From DATJPR01 sp963752915 (GTDB lineage Bacteria > Bacteroidota > Ignavibacteria > UBA10030 > UBA6906): a DNA stretch of 64,000 nucleotides. A program made the position numbers and the translations under genes. This document shows, piece after piece, positions 1-9,471 of this stretch (position 1 is its first letter; every line of letters starts with the position of its first letter). Below the pieces are notes generated by a model, which had not been told where the DNA came from, did not search any database, and worked only from the letters and a program-made list of their open reading frames with translations. The stretch covers positions 310,001 to 374,000 of the forward strand of contig CAVVZZ010000015.1 in the NCBI GenBank assembly GCA_963752915.1. The letters are read 5' to 3'.

Positions 1-75
1 GACTAGCGCTTCGACCCGTTGATTCCTCCCGGCCGCAAGTGATCTTCGCTCTCCCGCCCATGCATTGGGTGGCCA

Positions 76-2484
76 TTGAAATCCTTTTCTTTCACACTCG
101 CATCCGCTCCGGCGTTCAAAGTCGCCGTTGGGATTGTTGTCGGCGCCGCTCTCGGTCGACTCCTTTTTTTCGGAGAGGCTGCGGTGCCGATCTGCAGTGC
201 TGCCCTTGCCGGAACCGTGGTGGTGCTCGTGTTGTTCCGGCGCCGCGCGCCCCAATCACCTTCAACGCTTCTCCTGGGTCTTGGCGCTTGTGTCCTGATG
301 GGATGTGTGAAGTATCTCGTCGACAGGGAAAGACTCCCGCAACAGGAAGGCCATGAGCAACTGCGCGGAGTCCTCGTCGGAACCGTGGTGACCGACCCCG
401 AAACATCCGGATCGCGAGAGAACTTTGTCGTGCGCTCGGAGCTCCTGAGGACCGATTCTCTTGACGTTTCATTTCGCACGGATATCGTCGTAACGCTCGT
501 CAAGATGCGGTCGGATACCGTCGCACCGGTGGTGGAGTATGGTGTACACGCCGCTCTTCTTGGCATTGTAGAACGACCGCCTGAGGAACGGAACCCCGGC
601 GAGATGAGCATGAGAGATTACTACGAAGCCCTCGGCATAACACATGTGATGGAGGTTCGGGGAGGGGGAAATATCCGGATCATCGACCGTGCAGGGGGAA
701 CATGGTGGATGATGCACGTGATTTTTCCGGCCCGACGCTGGATGCTGCAGATCTTCGATCGGACGACGGGTGGAGAAGAGGGAGAATTCCTGAAAGGACT
801 TATCCTCGGAGAACGCGGGGGCATGAGCGTGTTGACAAAAGAGGCGTTTGTGAACGCGGGAGTCGCTCATGTCCTTGCGGTCTCGGGTTCGAACGTTGCC
901 GTTGTTGCGGCGGCCCTGTTCCTGGTCCTCGAAATCCTCCGCGTGCCGCGCGGCGTACGGCTCCTTCCGATGTTGTGCGGTCTCGGATTCTATATGCTCG
1001 TGACCGGTAGCCAGCCGCCGGTGGTAAGGGCGACAATCATGGCCGGCGTCATTCTCGTCGGGAAGGCGATCCAGAGGCCTGTCAATGCATGGAACTGCAT
1101 CGGCTTTTCGGCGATCATGATTGCAGCGATCGATGCAAGACAAATCTTCGATGTCGGATTTCAGCTTTCGTACGGAGCCGTACTGTCGCTGATGGCGATG
1201 TATCCGGTCATGAACCGGTGGATAGCCTTCATACCGCTGAGGGCGTGGTGGCAACGAAGTATTGTATGGCTTCTTCGGGTGTGCGCCGTTTCGCTCGCAG
1301 CCACCCTTGGTACTCTCCCCTTAACCGCGGTCTGTTTCGGGAGGGTTTCCATTATCGGCGTTCTCGCCAATATCGTCGTTATCCCCGCGACGGAGCTGAG
1401 TGTTCTCCTGGGTGCCGCTACGCTGGGTGCCGCACTTGCCAGCGACTGGATGGCGCTTGGCTATGGTGCGGCGAACTGGTTTCTGCTGCACTGGACGCTT
1501 GTCATCACCCGTCTTGCGGGATTTTCTCCAGTTGCCTACATTACAACCGTCTGGTTTGGACCGTTCGACGCCTTTCCGTATTACGCAGTCCTGGCGGCTG
1601 TTTTTGCGGGGTCGGGCCGCCGACTTCAGTACATCGCAATCGCCTTGATGTCCTCGGCGGTCTTTGTCATTCTCTTCCGTCCGGCACCGGACACGGGACA
1701 ACGGGATCACAATCTCCGGGTGAGTGTCATCGATGTCGGTCAGGGCGACGCCATTCTCGTGGAATTCCCGGACGGGCGCACCCTTCTCATCGATACCGGG
1801 CCGCGCGGGTCATCCTTCGATGCAGGCGAGAAGACCGTGATCCCCTTTTTGAAGCGCAGGGGCGTCTCGACGCTGGATCTCCTCGTCATTTCGCATTTGC
1901 ATGCAGATCACGTGGGAGGCTTTTCATCGGTCGCAGGCGGGGTTGGCGTACGCCGTGTCCTTGTTCTCAGCCCGAGCGGATTTCGCACCACGCTCGGAGC
2001 GCTTTGGCCGCAGTGCAGTCCGGTATGTGATTCCTGCCTGCCGGAGAACATTCTTGGGTTGTCGCCGCTGGCAAGAATCTATGTCATGTATCCGCTTTTG
2101 GGATTTGCCTCCGGCACGCTCGGGGGAAACGAATCGGTCGTCCTCAAACTTGTGTATGGTTCCGTGTCGATGCTCCTGACCGGCGACGCCGAAGAGGCCG
2201 AGGAGGGACTGATGATCGATCGCTACGGGAGTTTCCTGGAGTCGCGATTGTTGAAGGCGGGGCATCACGGCAGCAGGACGAGCAGCTCAGAAAGGTTCCT
2301 CGATGTGGTCCATCCGGAGGTCGTCGTGATCTCCGTCGGGCGGCACAACAAGTTCCATCACCCGTCAGCGGCAGTGCTTCAGCGATTCAATGATCGCGGC
2401 ATCCGCGTATCCCGCACGGACGAAGACGGTGCCCTGATGTTTGAAAGTGACGGACGTGCGGTCTGGAAAACTCCATGGAGATGA
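76..2484 (+). CDS. comEC: ComEC/Rec2-type DNA uptake channel
   Basis: ComEC is the inner-membrane channel through which single-stranded DNA enters the cytoplasm during natural transformation. The 802-residue product has the full family layout: hydrophobic N-terminal segments with a DUF4131-like soluble insert (about 1-200), a multi-helix Competence domain (about 220-500), and a C-terminal metallo-beta-lactamase domain (about 550-800). The metal motif H607-x-H609-x-D611-H612 is intact (HLHADHVGG), and a GHHGS motif follows at 729-733. The TTG start at 76 is the only usual start after an in-frame stop at 40-42, so the exact start is uncertain. The next gene begins 6 nt after the stop. Length and motifs are normal, so the gene looks functional. 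No other competence gene is in the window. Confidence 0.93.
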   Translation: MKSFSFTLASAPAFKVAVGIVVGAALGRLLFFGEAAVPICSAALAGTVVVLVLFRRRAPQSPSTLLLGLGACVLMGCVKYLVDRERLPQQEGHEQLRGVLVGTVVTDPETSGSRENFVVRSELLRTDSLDVSFRTDIVVTLVKMRSDTVAPVVEYGVHAALLGIVERPPEERNPGEMSMRDYYEALGITHVMEVRGGGNIRIIDRAGGTWWMMHVIFPARRWMLQIFDRTTGGEEGEFLKGLILGERGGMSVLTKEAFVNAGVAHVLAVSGSNVAVVAAALFLVLEILRVPRGVRLLPMLCGLGFYMLVTGSQPPVVRATIMAGVILVGKAIQRPVNAWNCIGFSAIMIAAIDARQIFDVGFQLSYGAVLSLMAMYPVMNRWIAFIPLRAWWQRSIVWLLRVCAVSLAATLGTLPLTAVCFGRVSIIGVLANIVVIPATELSVLLGAATLGAALASDWMALGYGAANWFLLHWTLVITRLAGFSPVAYITTVWFGPFDAFPYYAVLAAVFAGSGRRLQYIAIALMSSAVFVILFRPAPDTGQRDHNLRVSVIDVGQGDAILVEFPDGRTLLIDTGPRGSSFDAGEKTVIPFLKRRGVSTLDLLVISHLHADHVGGFSSVAGGVGVRRVLVLSPSGFRTTLGALWPQCSPVCDSCLPENILGLSPLARIYVMYPLLGFASGTLGGNESVVLKLVYGSVSMLLTGDAEEAEEGLMIDRYGSFLESRLLKAGHHGSRTSSSERFLDVVHPEVVVISVGRHNKFHHPSAAVLQRFNDRGIRVSRTDEDGALMFESDGRAVWKTPWR

Positions 2485-2490
2485 GACCTT

Positions 2491-3270
2491 ATGCTGACGA
2501 ATGCGGACCGCAAACTGTACCGATCGCTTTCGGTGAAGAAGTATCGCGATGAACATCGCCTCTTTCTCGTCGAAGGCCGAAGGAGCGTCCAGGAAGCCCT
2601 GGCGTCGGACTTCGACATCCGCGTGGTCATTGCAACCTCCTCGTTCCTGAAAGAGCATGGGGAACGGCCGCTGACAGCCGCGATCAAAAAGCGTCGGGTC
2701 ACACTTGAAGAAATGTCTGAAAAAGAGTTCGCGGCGATCGCGGACACCGTCCATGCCCAGGGAGTCGGCGCGATCGTTGAAGTGAGGAAGACCTCTCTTC
2801 TCGGGATCCTCTCCAAGGATCGGCCGGGTGCACTAATCGTGGCGCTCGATGCAGTGGCGGACCCCGGAAACGTGGGGACAATCATCCGTACGTGCGACTG
2901 GTTCGGTGTCGATGGCATTCTGTTGGGAGAGGGGTGCGTCGACCTCTACAGCCCGAAGGTCGTCCGGGGAACGATGGGCAGCATCTTTCACATCCCCGTG
3001 GCGGAAGGCGTGTCTCTGGAAAAGTCCATGACTCTCGCAAGGGAAGCCGGGTTCCGAACGGTGGTGACGGACACCTCGGCCCCGGAGCAACCGCGAGCCA
3101 GAGGAGCCAAAGTCCTCGTCATCTTCGGAAACGAGGCACACGGCGTATCGAAAGGACTTCAAGTCATGGCGGACGAAACGATTGCGATCCCGCGCTTCGG
3201 CAAGGCGGAGTCGCTGAATGTCAGCGTTGCATGCGGTGTTGTCCTGGCAGAATTACAACGGCGCGCGTAA
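2491..3270 (+). CDS. TrmH/SpoU-family RNA 2'-O-methyltransferase (RlmB-like)
   Basis: This is a SAM-dependent SPOUT methyltransferase that methylates a ribose 2'-OH in rRNA or tRNA. An N-terminal substrate-binding domain (about 1-105) is followed by the knotted catalytic domain. The three SpoU motifs are visible: NVGTIIRTCDWFG, then LVIFGNEAHGVS, then IPRFGKAESLNVSVA near the C-terminus. At 259 residues the length is normal. The ATG lies 6 nt after comEC, so the two are probably co-transcribed. The target nucleotide cannot be deduced; RlmB and TsnR-like enzymes share these motifs. Confidence 0.92.
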   Translation: MLTNADRKLYRSLSVKKYRDEHRLFLVEGRRSVQEALASDFDIRVVIATSSFLKEHGERPLTAAIKKRRVTLEEMSEKEFAAIADTVHAQGVGAIVEVRKTSLLGILSKDRPGALIVALDAVADPGNVGTIIRTCDWFGVDGILLGEGCVDLYSPKVVRGTMGSIFHIPVAEGVSLEKSMTLAREAGFRTVVTDTSAPEQPRARGAKVLVIFGNEAHGVSKGLQVMADETIAIPRFGKAESLNVSVACGVVLAELQRRA

Positions 3271-3294
3271 CCTCTTCTGGAGGGGGTCGAGCCC

Positions 3295-4029
3295 ATGATC
3301 ACGAAACACCGGAGTTCACGCGCACAGGTCACGCTTGGCCGCGCACTCTCCAAGCTGGGCGTTTCGTCACGTTCCCAGGCAGCCCGGATTCTGGAAAGCG
3401 GCCGGGTGTCGGTGAATGGTGAGGTTGTCAAAGACGCGGACGTGTGGCTGGACCTCCGAACCGATAAGATTGCCCTGGATGGGATTGCAGCGAGACCGAG
3501 GGAGAAACGCTATCTGGTTATGCACAAGCCTGCCGGAGTGGTGACCACCCGGTCCGATGAACGCGGGCGGAAGACCGTCTATGACCTTCTCCCTCCGATG
3601 CACGTGGGGTGCCATCCAGTGGGACGGCTTGACCGCGAAACGTCGGGTCTCCTGTTTTTCACAAACGACACCGCGTTCGGTGAGTTCATCACGAACCCGT
3701 CAAAGAAGATTCCGAAAACCTACCGCGTGCTTCTTGAAGCGCCGATGGGGGATCATGACAGCGAACGACTGGAGCGCGGAATGACACTGGAGAATGGAAC
3801 GCGCTATCTCCCCGCCCGCGTGCAGAGATCGGATGGGAAAAATGCGTACCTGATCACCATCGTCGAAGGCAAAAACCGGGAGATCCGGCGGATGATGAAG
3901 GAATTTGGCTGTACGGTCAAGACGCTCACCCGTGTAGAGATCGGGTCTGTCGCATTGGGAGATCTCCAGGAGGGGAGTGTCCGGAATCTCACGGAACGTG
4001 AGCTCAGCGTGCTAGGATGGCTACGATGA
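3295..4029 (+). CDS. RsuA/RluB/E/F-family pseudouridine synthase
   Basis: The enzyme isomerises a specific uridine in rRNA to pseudouridine. An N-terminal S4 RNA-binding domain (about 8-60) precedes the catalytic domain, which has the signature GRLDRETSGLLFFTND; the Asp of GRLD is the catalytic residue. A purine-rich SD (GGAGGGG) sits a few bases before the ATG. At 244 residues it is typical of the family. The 3' end overlaps the next gene by 13 nt. A second paralogue is at 12568-13326; that one lies in the conserved scpAB context and is the better rluB candidate, so this copy is left unnamed. Confidence 0.92.
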   Translation: MITKHRSSRAQVTLGRALSKLGVSSRSQAARILESGRVSVNGEVVKDADVWLDLRTDKIALDGIAARPREKRYLVMHKPAGVVTTRSDERGRKTVYDLLPPMHVGCHPVGRLDRETSGLLFFTNDTAFGEFITNPSKKIPKTYRVLLEAPMGDHDSERLERGMTLENGTRYLPARVQRSDGKNAYLITIVEGKNREIRRMMKEFGCTVKTLTRVEIGSVALGDLQEGSVRNLTERELSVLGWLR

Positions 4030-4502
4030 CCCGATCCGCTGTTCGCCTTATTGAACTCTATCCGTTCCGATTCCATTTGAACCACCTGGAATATCTTCTC
4101 CTGAGGCGGTCTCCGGACGACCGGCTCTATCCGGGGATCTGGCAGATCGTCACCGGGACGATCGAGCACGGCGAGAAAGCGTACGAAGCGGCAATCAGAG
4201 AGCTCAAAGAGGAGACCGGATTCGCGCCGCTCCGGTTCTGGGTGCTGCCCGATGTCAGTTCCTTCTATGACCCTGAGAGCGATTCTGTCCAGACCTGCGT
4301 CGTCTTCTGTTGCCAGGTATCCGACGGGACGGATCCTGTTCTGAGCGAAGAACATCGGGCCTGGCAATGGTGTGGCAGCCGGAAGGCCAAGCCGCTCCTT
4401 GCATGGCCCAGTCAGCGCGACCATATCGATTTGGTCGATGCAACCATCGGTCGAGGGGACATCTCCGAAAAACTTCTCGATATCTCGCGGCTCGTCCGCT
4501 GA
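4017..4502 (+). CDS. Nudix hydrolase
   Basis: Small (161 aa) Nudix-family pyrophosphohydrolase cleaving a nucleoside diphosphate linked to another moiety. The Nudix box is a perfect match to G-x5-E-x7-R-E-U-x-E-E-x-G, running from GTIEHGE to RELKEETGF at about residues 43-65. The rest of the chain is a single Nudix fold with no added domain, so the substrate cannot be named. The start overlaps the preceding pseudouridine synthase by 13 nt, implying translational coupling. A promoter for the next gene begins just after its stop. Confidence 0.9.
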   Translation: MATMTRSAVRLIELYPFRFHLNHLEYLLLRRSPDDRLYPGIWQIVTGTIEHGEKAYEAAIRELKEETGFAPLRFWVLPDVSSFYDPESDSVQTCVVFCCQVSDGTDPVLSEEHRAWQWCGSRKAKPLLAWPSQRDHIDLVDATIGRGDISEKLLDISRLVR

Positions 4503-4514
4503 GACTGCAGATCC

Positions 4515-4543
4515 TTGCGAATGGCCCCATTTTTGAGTATTAT
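4515..4543 (+). promoter_or_regulatory. sigma70-like promoter for the PfkB gene
   Basis: TTGCGA at 4515-4520 and TATTAT at 4538-4543 are separated by exactly 17 bp. They lie between the Nudix stop and the PfkB start, leaving a leader of about 45 nt. Read by eye from the sequence. Confidence 0.55.
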
Positions 4544-4597
4544 CCTCTGTTTGACCATTATCGACAAAGTCATCCACCTCTCCTTCTGGAGCAACAC

Positions 4598-5509
4598 TTG
4601 AGTGTTCTCGTCGTCGGTTCTCTCGCCCTCGATTCCATCGAAACCCCATTCGGGGGGAAAAAGGACGCGCTTGGCGGTTCGGCGGTCTACATCTCGGCGG
4701 CCGCCAGCTATTTCGTGAATCCCATCCGTCTCGTGGGTGTTGTTGGTGGAGATTTTCCGCAGAGCGCGTTCGCGTTTCTTGAAGAACGGAAGATTGACGT
4801 CGAAGGTCTCCAGGTCGTTGCCGACGGGAAGACCTTCCGCTGGGCCGGGCGTTATCACTATGATCTCAACGAGCGCGATTCTCTTTCAACAGACCTCAAT
4901 GTCTTTGAGAAATTCGACCCGGTAATTCCTGAGAAGTTCCGAAAGAGTCGTTTTGTCTGTCTCGGGAACATTGATCCCGTTCTTCAGCGACGGGTGCTCG
5001 ACCAGATCGAAAAGCCGAGAGTGGTGATCTGCGATACCATGAACTATTGGATCGAGCGGAAGAAAGAGGATTTGCTCGAGACGTTGAAGTCCATCAATAT
5101 CCTGATTTTGAACGACTCGGAGGCGCGGCTGCTGTCCCGGGAGCCGAATTTGATCAAGGCCGGGCGCGTCATCCGCTCGTTTGGACCATCAGCGGTCATT
5201 GTGAAAAAGGGGGAGCACGGCGCGCTGCTAATGACTGACTCGTTGCACTTTGCCGCGCCTGCGTTCCCGATGGAAAACGTCTTCGACCCGACGGGGGCAG
5301 GAGATTCCTTTGCGGGGGGATTTGTCGGCTGGCTCGCGCGGACGGACGATCTCTCGGAAGAGAACCTCAAGAAGGCAGTCATTTACGGGAGCACCCTTGC
5401 ATCGTTTTGCGTGGAGCGGTTCAGCATCGATGGGCTTCGCGATCTCACCTACCTTCAGATCCAGGATCGCTTCCGGGAATTCCGGGAACTCTCCCGGTTT
5501 GATGTCTAG
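4598..5509 (+). CDS. PfkB-family carbohydrate/nucleoside kinase
   Basis: Ribokinase-like ATP-dependent sugar or nucleoside kinase of 303 residues. The family hallmarks are an N-terminal glycine-rich substrate region (GGSAVYISAAASYF) and the C-terminal signature 2, DPTGAGDSFAGGFVGW, whose Asp is the catalytic base. TTG at 4598 was chosen because it is preceded by CTGGAG and because family homology (LSVLVVGSLALDSI) begins exactly there; the open frame continues upstream through the Nudix gene without similarity. Sequence alone does not define the substrate. mtnA follows after 65 nt; a role in the methionine salvage or nucleoside pool is a contextual guess only. Confidence 0.88.
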   Translation: MSVLVVGSLALDSIETPFGGKKDALGGSAVYISAAASYFVNPIRLVGVVGGDFPQSAFAFLEERKIDVEGLQVVADGKTFRWAGRYHYDLNERDSLSTDLNVFEKFDPVIPEKFRKSRFVCLGNIDPVLQRRVLDQIEKPRVVICDTMNYWIERKKEDLLETLKSINILILNDSEARLLSREPNLIKAGRVIRSFGPSAVIVKKGEHGALLMTDSLHFAAPAFPMENVFDPTGAGDSFAGGFVGWLARTDDLSEENLKKAVIYGSTLASFCVERFSIDGLRDLTYLQIQDRFREFRELSRFDV

Positions 5510-5574
5510 ATGATCCATGCAGAACCTTCGTTCCGGGCCGGATGCTGCCATCATGGATTACCGCAAAGCACCTC

Positions 5575-6618
5575 ATGAATCTGTCAGAAGTGAGAGCGTT
5601 CACGACAATCGCCTGGCGGGACGGCCGGGTGGTATTCCTCGATCAAACACTCCTTCCAGGCACTGTCCGCGAAGTTACTACCGCTGACCCTCTCGTCGTC
5701 GCCGAAGCAATCCGGAGTCTGCGCATTCGCGGAGCTCCGGCGATCGGTGTTGCTGCCGCCTACGGTGTAGCTCTGGCCGCGCGTGAAGTCTCAGGCGCAG
5801 CGTCGGCACGAGAAGTTGTAGCGGATGCGATCCGGACGTTCCGCGCGACTCGCCCGACGGCGGTGAATCTGTTTCATGCAATGGATCGCATGCAACGGAT
5901 CACCGATTCCTCGTTCGACGGAACGCTTTCCTCCGCCCTGCTTGAAGAGGCGGACCGCATCAACAGGGAAGACATCGAGGCGTGCAGGATGATCGGCGAG
6001 CATGGATCCGCGCTGCTCGCTCCCGGGTCATCCGTGCTTACGCACTGCAACGCGGGCGCCCTTGCCACGGCAGGTCAGGGGACGGCCCTCGGAGTGATTT
6101 TCGCTGCGCATCGTCAGGGAAAGATCGTTCGCGTCTATGCCGATGAGACCCGGCCGCTGCTCCAGGGTGCCCGGCTCACGACCTGGGAACTGCTTGCCAA
6201 AGGCATCGAGACCGTCCTCATTACCGACAATACCGCGGGGACCGTTATTGCGAGGGGACTCGTCCAGGCGGTCATCGTCGGCGCTGACCGGATCGCTGCG
6301 AACGGAGACACCGCAAACAAAGTCGGCACGTACCCCCTGGCCGTCCTTGCAGATCTTCACAAGGTCCCGTTCTATGTTGCTGCCCCCACGTCAACGATTG
6401 ATCCGGCACTCCCCACAGGGGAGAAGATCCCTATTGAGGAACGGGACTCCTCGGAAGTGATCGAATTTGCGGGGACGAAAGTCGCTCCGGAGGGTGTGCG
6501 GGTCTTCTCTCCGGCCTTCGATGTCACGCCGAACAAATTCATTTCTGCGATTGTTACTGAATTAGGGGTTCTCACACCGCCGTTCACTCAGTCAATTTTG
6601 GGCCTCCGTGCTTCTTAA
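5575..6618 (+). CDS. mtnA: S-methyl-5-thioribose-1-phosphate isomerase
   Basis: MtnA converts 5-methylthioribose-1-phosphate to methylthioribulose-1-phosphate in methionine salvage. Family landmarks are all present: LDQTLLP near the N-terminus, RIRGAPAIGVAAAYG, the catalytic Cys158 in THCNAGALATAG, Asp238 in GADRIAANGD, and NKVGTYPLAVLA. These positions match characterised eIF2B-like isomerases. Start ATG 5575 gives the usual short N-terminus; an in-frame ATG at 5542 would add 11 residues. The stop overlaps the recO GTG by 11 nt. No other mtn gene is in the window. Confidence 0.93.
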   Translation: MNLSEVRAFTTIAWRDGRVVFLDQTLLPGTVREVTTADPLVVAEAIRSLRIRGAPAIGVAAAYGVALAAREVSGAASAREVVADAIRTFRATRPTAVNLFHAMDRMQRITDSSFDGTLSSALLEEADRINREDIEACRMIGEHGSALLAPGSSVLTHCNAGALATAGQGTALGVIFAAHRQGKIVRVYADETRPLLQGARLTTWELLAKGIETVLITDNTAGTVIARGLVQAVIVGADRIAANGDTANKVGTYPLAVLADLHKVPFYVAAPTSTIDPALPTGEKIPIEERDSSEVIEFAGTKVAPEGVRVFSPAFDVTPNKFISAIVTELGVLTPPFTQSILGLRAS

Positions 6619-7381
6619 TACCGACGCGATTGTCCTCCGGACAATGAAATACCGGGAAACGAGTCAGATTGTGACGCTGTATTCCCGGGATTTGGGAAAA
6701 CTTTCAGTCATAGCGAAGGGAATCCGTGAAAAGGCGTCCCGTTTTGGCGGATTGCCCGATGCCATGGCACAGCTTTCCATTGTGGTCTACTGGCATGAAC
6801 ATCGCGATCTGCATCTCCTCTCACGCTGGGAATTGAGGCGGAAAACATCCCATCTCACCGAGGATATCGACCGGATGGCAGTCGGTCTCGGTGCAATTGA
6901 ACTGATCGACGCCGTGAGTCTTCACGAGGCGAACCGCGGCGCGTTCTTCGATCTTCTCACGGAAGTTCTTGACGCCGCGGACGGCGTTTCGAGAAACCTG
7001 GCCACGCTTCTTCCGTATTTTCAAATGCAGGTCCTCGCGGGGCTGGGCTTTCGGCCGGGGATTGAAGGCTGCAGGAAGTGTGGACGGGATTTGACGGAGG
7101 GGGAGATCGAAGGCGGAGAGGTTGCATTCGAACATGAACGGGGCACCGTGGCGTGTCTCCCCTGTGCTTCGCAATCGTCCGGCGGCGGAACCCTCAGCGG
7201 CGGCGCGCTGCGGACGATGCAGCAGCTCCTTCGTATCGAATCACCGATGGCGGCGGCGGACCTGGCGATGCTTCCCACAATACGACGCGAGGTGTCCGCG
7301 TCTCTTCATACATTGCTCCTGACGCATGTGGCAGGAGTACGGCCGTTGAAAAGCGAGGCGGTGTTTGCCTCGATGCGTTGA
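6608..7381 (+). CDS. recO: DNA repair protein RecO
   Basis: RecO anneals complementary strands and with RecR loads RecA on SSB-coated DNA. The 257-residue protein has the N-terminal OB fold (starting TDAIVLRTMKYRETSQIV) and the helical C-terminal domain with a four-cysteine zinc knuckle (CRKCGRDL ... CLPCAS). The GTG start at 6608 overlaps mtnA by 11 nt, indicating coupling. Length and domains are normal. Confidence 0.93.
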   Translation: MLLNTDAIVLRTMKYRETSQIVTLYSRDLGKLSVIAKGIREKASRFGGLPDAMAQLSIVVYWHEHRDLHLLSRWELRRKTSHLTEDIDRMAVGLGAIELIDAVSLHEANRGAFFDLLTEVLDAADGVSRNLATLLPYFQMQVLAGLGFRPGIEGCRKCGRDLTEGEIEGGEVAFEHERGTVACLPCASQSSGGGTLSGGALRTMQQLLRIESPMAAADLAMLPTIRREVSASLHTLLLTHVAGVRPLKSEAVFASMR

Positions 7382-7425
7382 CCGTTCAGAGAACGGACCA
7401 TGATTGTTTTGGAGGAGGGTACAGC

Positions 7426-8956
7426 GTGAAGAAGACGATTCTCACATCCGTGCTGTTGGTGGTGGTCGGCATCATCATCGGGGCGATCATCGTCTCGAAC
7501 TTGAGCGGAACAGTCGACCCAGGGTTCGCACGGGGCGGAGATGTGAAACTGGGAGGTCCGACTCCGATTCCTCAGCAGAATCCTTCCGTGAAGGCACTCG
7601 GCGACAACTTCGTCGCCGTTGCGAAGGTAGTGACCCCCTGCGTCGTGGCCATCAACGTGACCACCTCCGGCAAGGAATTGGAAGAACGCATGCCGAAGGA
7701 CCAATTTCATAATTTTGGACCGGATTTTAAGCTTCCCGGAACCGGAACCCTCCCGTGGATCGGGGTCCGGTGTCATCATCACTCCCGATGGCTACATCGT
7801 GACGAACAATCATGTCGTCGAGGACGCTGAGCCGAAGGGGATCGAAGTCGTGATGCATGACAAAGTGCGGTACCAGGCCAGACTTATCGGGACGGACCCT
7901 TCCACAGATCTTGCCGTGATCAAGATCGACGCGACGGAGCTGCCCGTCGCCGCCCTCGGGAATTCGGACAATGTTGAAGTGGGGGAATGGGTGCTCGCGA
8001 TTGGCAATCCCCTCGGGCTCTCATCGACGGTGACAGCCGGGATCATCAGCGCGACCGGGAGGAACATCGGGATCATCCAGGGGAACTACGGCATCGAGAA
8101 TTTCCTTCAGACGGACGCCGCGATCAATCCAGGAAACAGCGGGGGAGCCCTCGTGAACATGAGCGGCGAAGTCATCGGGATCAACAGCGCGATCGCCACG
8201 ACGAATGCGCGGTACCAGGGGTACGGCTTCGCCATACCGGTCAATCTGCTTAAAACCGTCGCCTCCGATCTCATCAAGGATGGCAAGGTCGAGCGCGGGT
8301 ACATCGGAGTGATTATTTCGACCGTCGATCAGACGATGGGCAATGCCCTTGGATTGAATGACGCCAAAGGAGTCCTGATCGACGATCTTACGAAAGGCGG
8401 GTCGGCTGAGGCCGCCGGGCTCAAACGCGGGGATGTGATTCTCAAGATTGACGGGAAAGAGGTCAATGCCCCGAATGAGCTGCAGTCGTATGTGGCGCAA
8501 CACCACGTCGGCGACGAAGTATCGCTCCTGGTATTTCGCGACGGCGCGAAAATGGACGTCAAAGTGAAACTCAAGGCCCGCCAGGATTCCAACCTTGCGG
8601 CCAATACCGCACCGGCCGACACGGACGAGGAGAATGCGACTCCGGCATCGTCGACGAAAACTCTCTCCCTCGATAAGGTAGGAATGAGCGTGAGGAATCT
8701 CTCGTCGGACGAGAAGAAGTCCCTTGCCCTTGACCGCGGAGTCATGGTAACGGATGTCAAGCAATTCAGCGAATCCTTCAACCGGTTTATTCAACCGTCG
8801 GACGTTATTATTGAGGCGGACCGCAAACCCGTTCGGACGACAAAGGACCTCAAACAAATTTTCGATCAGCGGAAACCGGGAGATTCGATCCTCTTGCGGC
8901 TGCAACGGAGTCAAAACAGACAATCGGTGTTTGTTGCAGTCCAAATCCCGGAATAG
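7426..8956 (+). CDS. HtrA/DegP-type serine protease (frameshifted in this sequence)
   Basis: Periplasmic quality-control protease of the S1C family. A strong SD (GGAGGAGGG) precedes the GTG at 7426, followed by a single N-terminal membrane/signal segment. The first 100 or so residues are in frame 1. The protease and PDZ domains are in frame 2, so a +1 frame change lies between about 7715 and 7765. Downstream the catalytic triad is intact: His in TNNHVVEDA (about 7811), Asp in DLAVIKID, Ser in NPGNSGGALV (about 8140). Two PDZ domains follow (GYIGVIIS..., then a C-terminal one ending at 8956). Conservation on both sides of the break suggests a base-call error rather than a dead gene. DegP, DegQ and DegS types cannot be separated safely. 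Confidence 0.88.
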
Positions 8957-8973
8957 AAGCCCGGAAGATTCAT

Positions 8974-9213
8974 AAGCCGCCAGGCCTCAGCGAGACCATA
9001 GAGCAACAAGTTCGCATGCTTCCACCTCTCGACATGCAGGATGCGATCCTGACTGCTTGGAGGACCAAAAGTCGCGTGACAGACCACCTCATCGCGCACG
9101 AGGCATATCATCGCGGGCAGATTGTTTTGGTGGCGCGGTAATTGAATTGCCGTTTGCCTGTGTCGGTAACAGCGGGACTCTGGGACTGGCGGACTCGAAG
9201 TCGCAAGGGGTTG
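8974..9213 (+). pseudogene. C-terminal remnant of a DinB/YfiT-like family protein
   Basis: Directly behind the protease stop, frame 1 reads DHLIAHEAYHRGQIVLVAR, then a TAA stop at 9139-9141. It continues in the same frame as LNCRLPVSVTAGLWDWRTRSRK. HEAYHRGQI and a closing GLWDW are hallmarks of the last helices of DinB-family four-helix metal-binding proteins. The TAA stands where the family usually has Gln, so it looks like a CAA-to-TAA nonsense change. The N-terminal two-thirds of the domain is absent because the protease gene occupies that space. I see a decayed fragment, not a working gene. The assignment rests on motif recognition only. Confidence 0.62.
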
Positions 9214-9270
9214 AGATCTCTGACTCACTTTGATACCCGAACTGAGGCTTTCTCCCCATCAAGCCGTTCC

Positions 9271-9294
9271 GTTCTCCCGTTCTCCTGTTCTCCC
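9271..9294. repeat. three tandem copies of an 8-mer (GTTCTCCY)
   Basis: GTTCTCCC, GTTCTCCT and GTTCTCCC follow one another in the spacer between the DinB remnant and the promoter at 9308. The surrounding 60 bases are pyrimidine-rich and non-coding. No function is evident. Confidence 0.6.
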
Positions 9295-9307
9295 ATCCCT
9301 CCTCTCC

Positions 9308-9340
9308 TTGACAATAACTAGCCCGAGTCGTATATTTTTG
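9308..9340 (+). promoter_or_regulatory. strong sigma70-like promoter
   Basis: TTGACA at 9308-9313 and TATATT at 9331-9336 are separated by 17 bp. The same stretch also contains TATTTTTG (9333-9340), which fits the Bacteroidota -7 consensus TAnnTTTG. It is placed to transcribe the HNH gene and possibly trpS. Confidence 0.68.
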
Positions 9341-9471
9341 AATAGGTTAAATCGGTATCTTCAACGCAAATTGGAAGAGGAGGATTCGTCTTCAGCGCAC
9401 CTGCACGGGCTCATAGCCCCAACGGTCGACTCAACGCCAAAGTCCTGATCCTGAACCAGAATTACGAACCG

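Noticed and set aside
1..75. Possible upstream gene end
   Set aside because: Several short open frames but none with recognisable residues; too little sequence at the window edge.
9241..9300. CRISPR-like repeat array
   Set aside because: Only three adjacent 8-mers without spacers.
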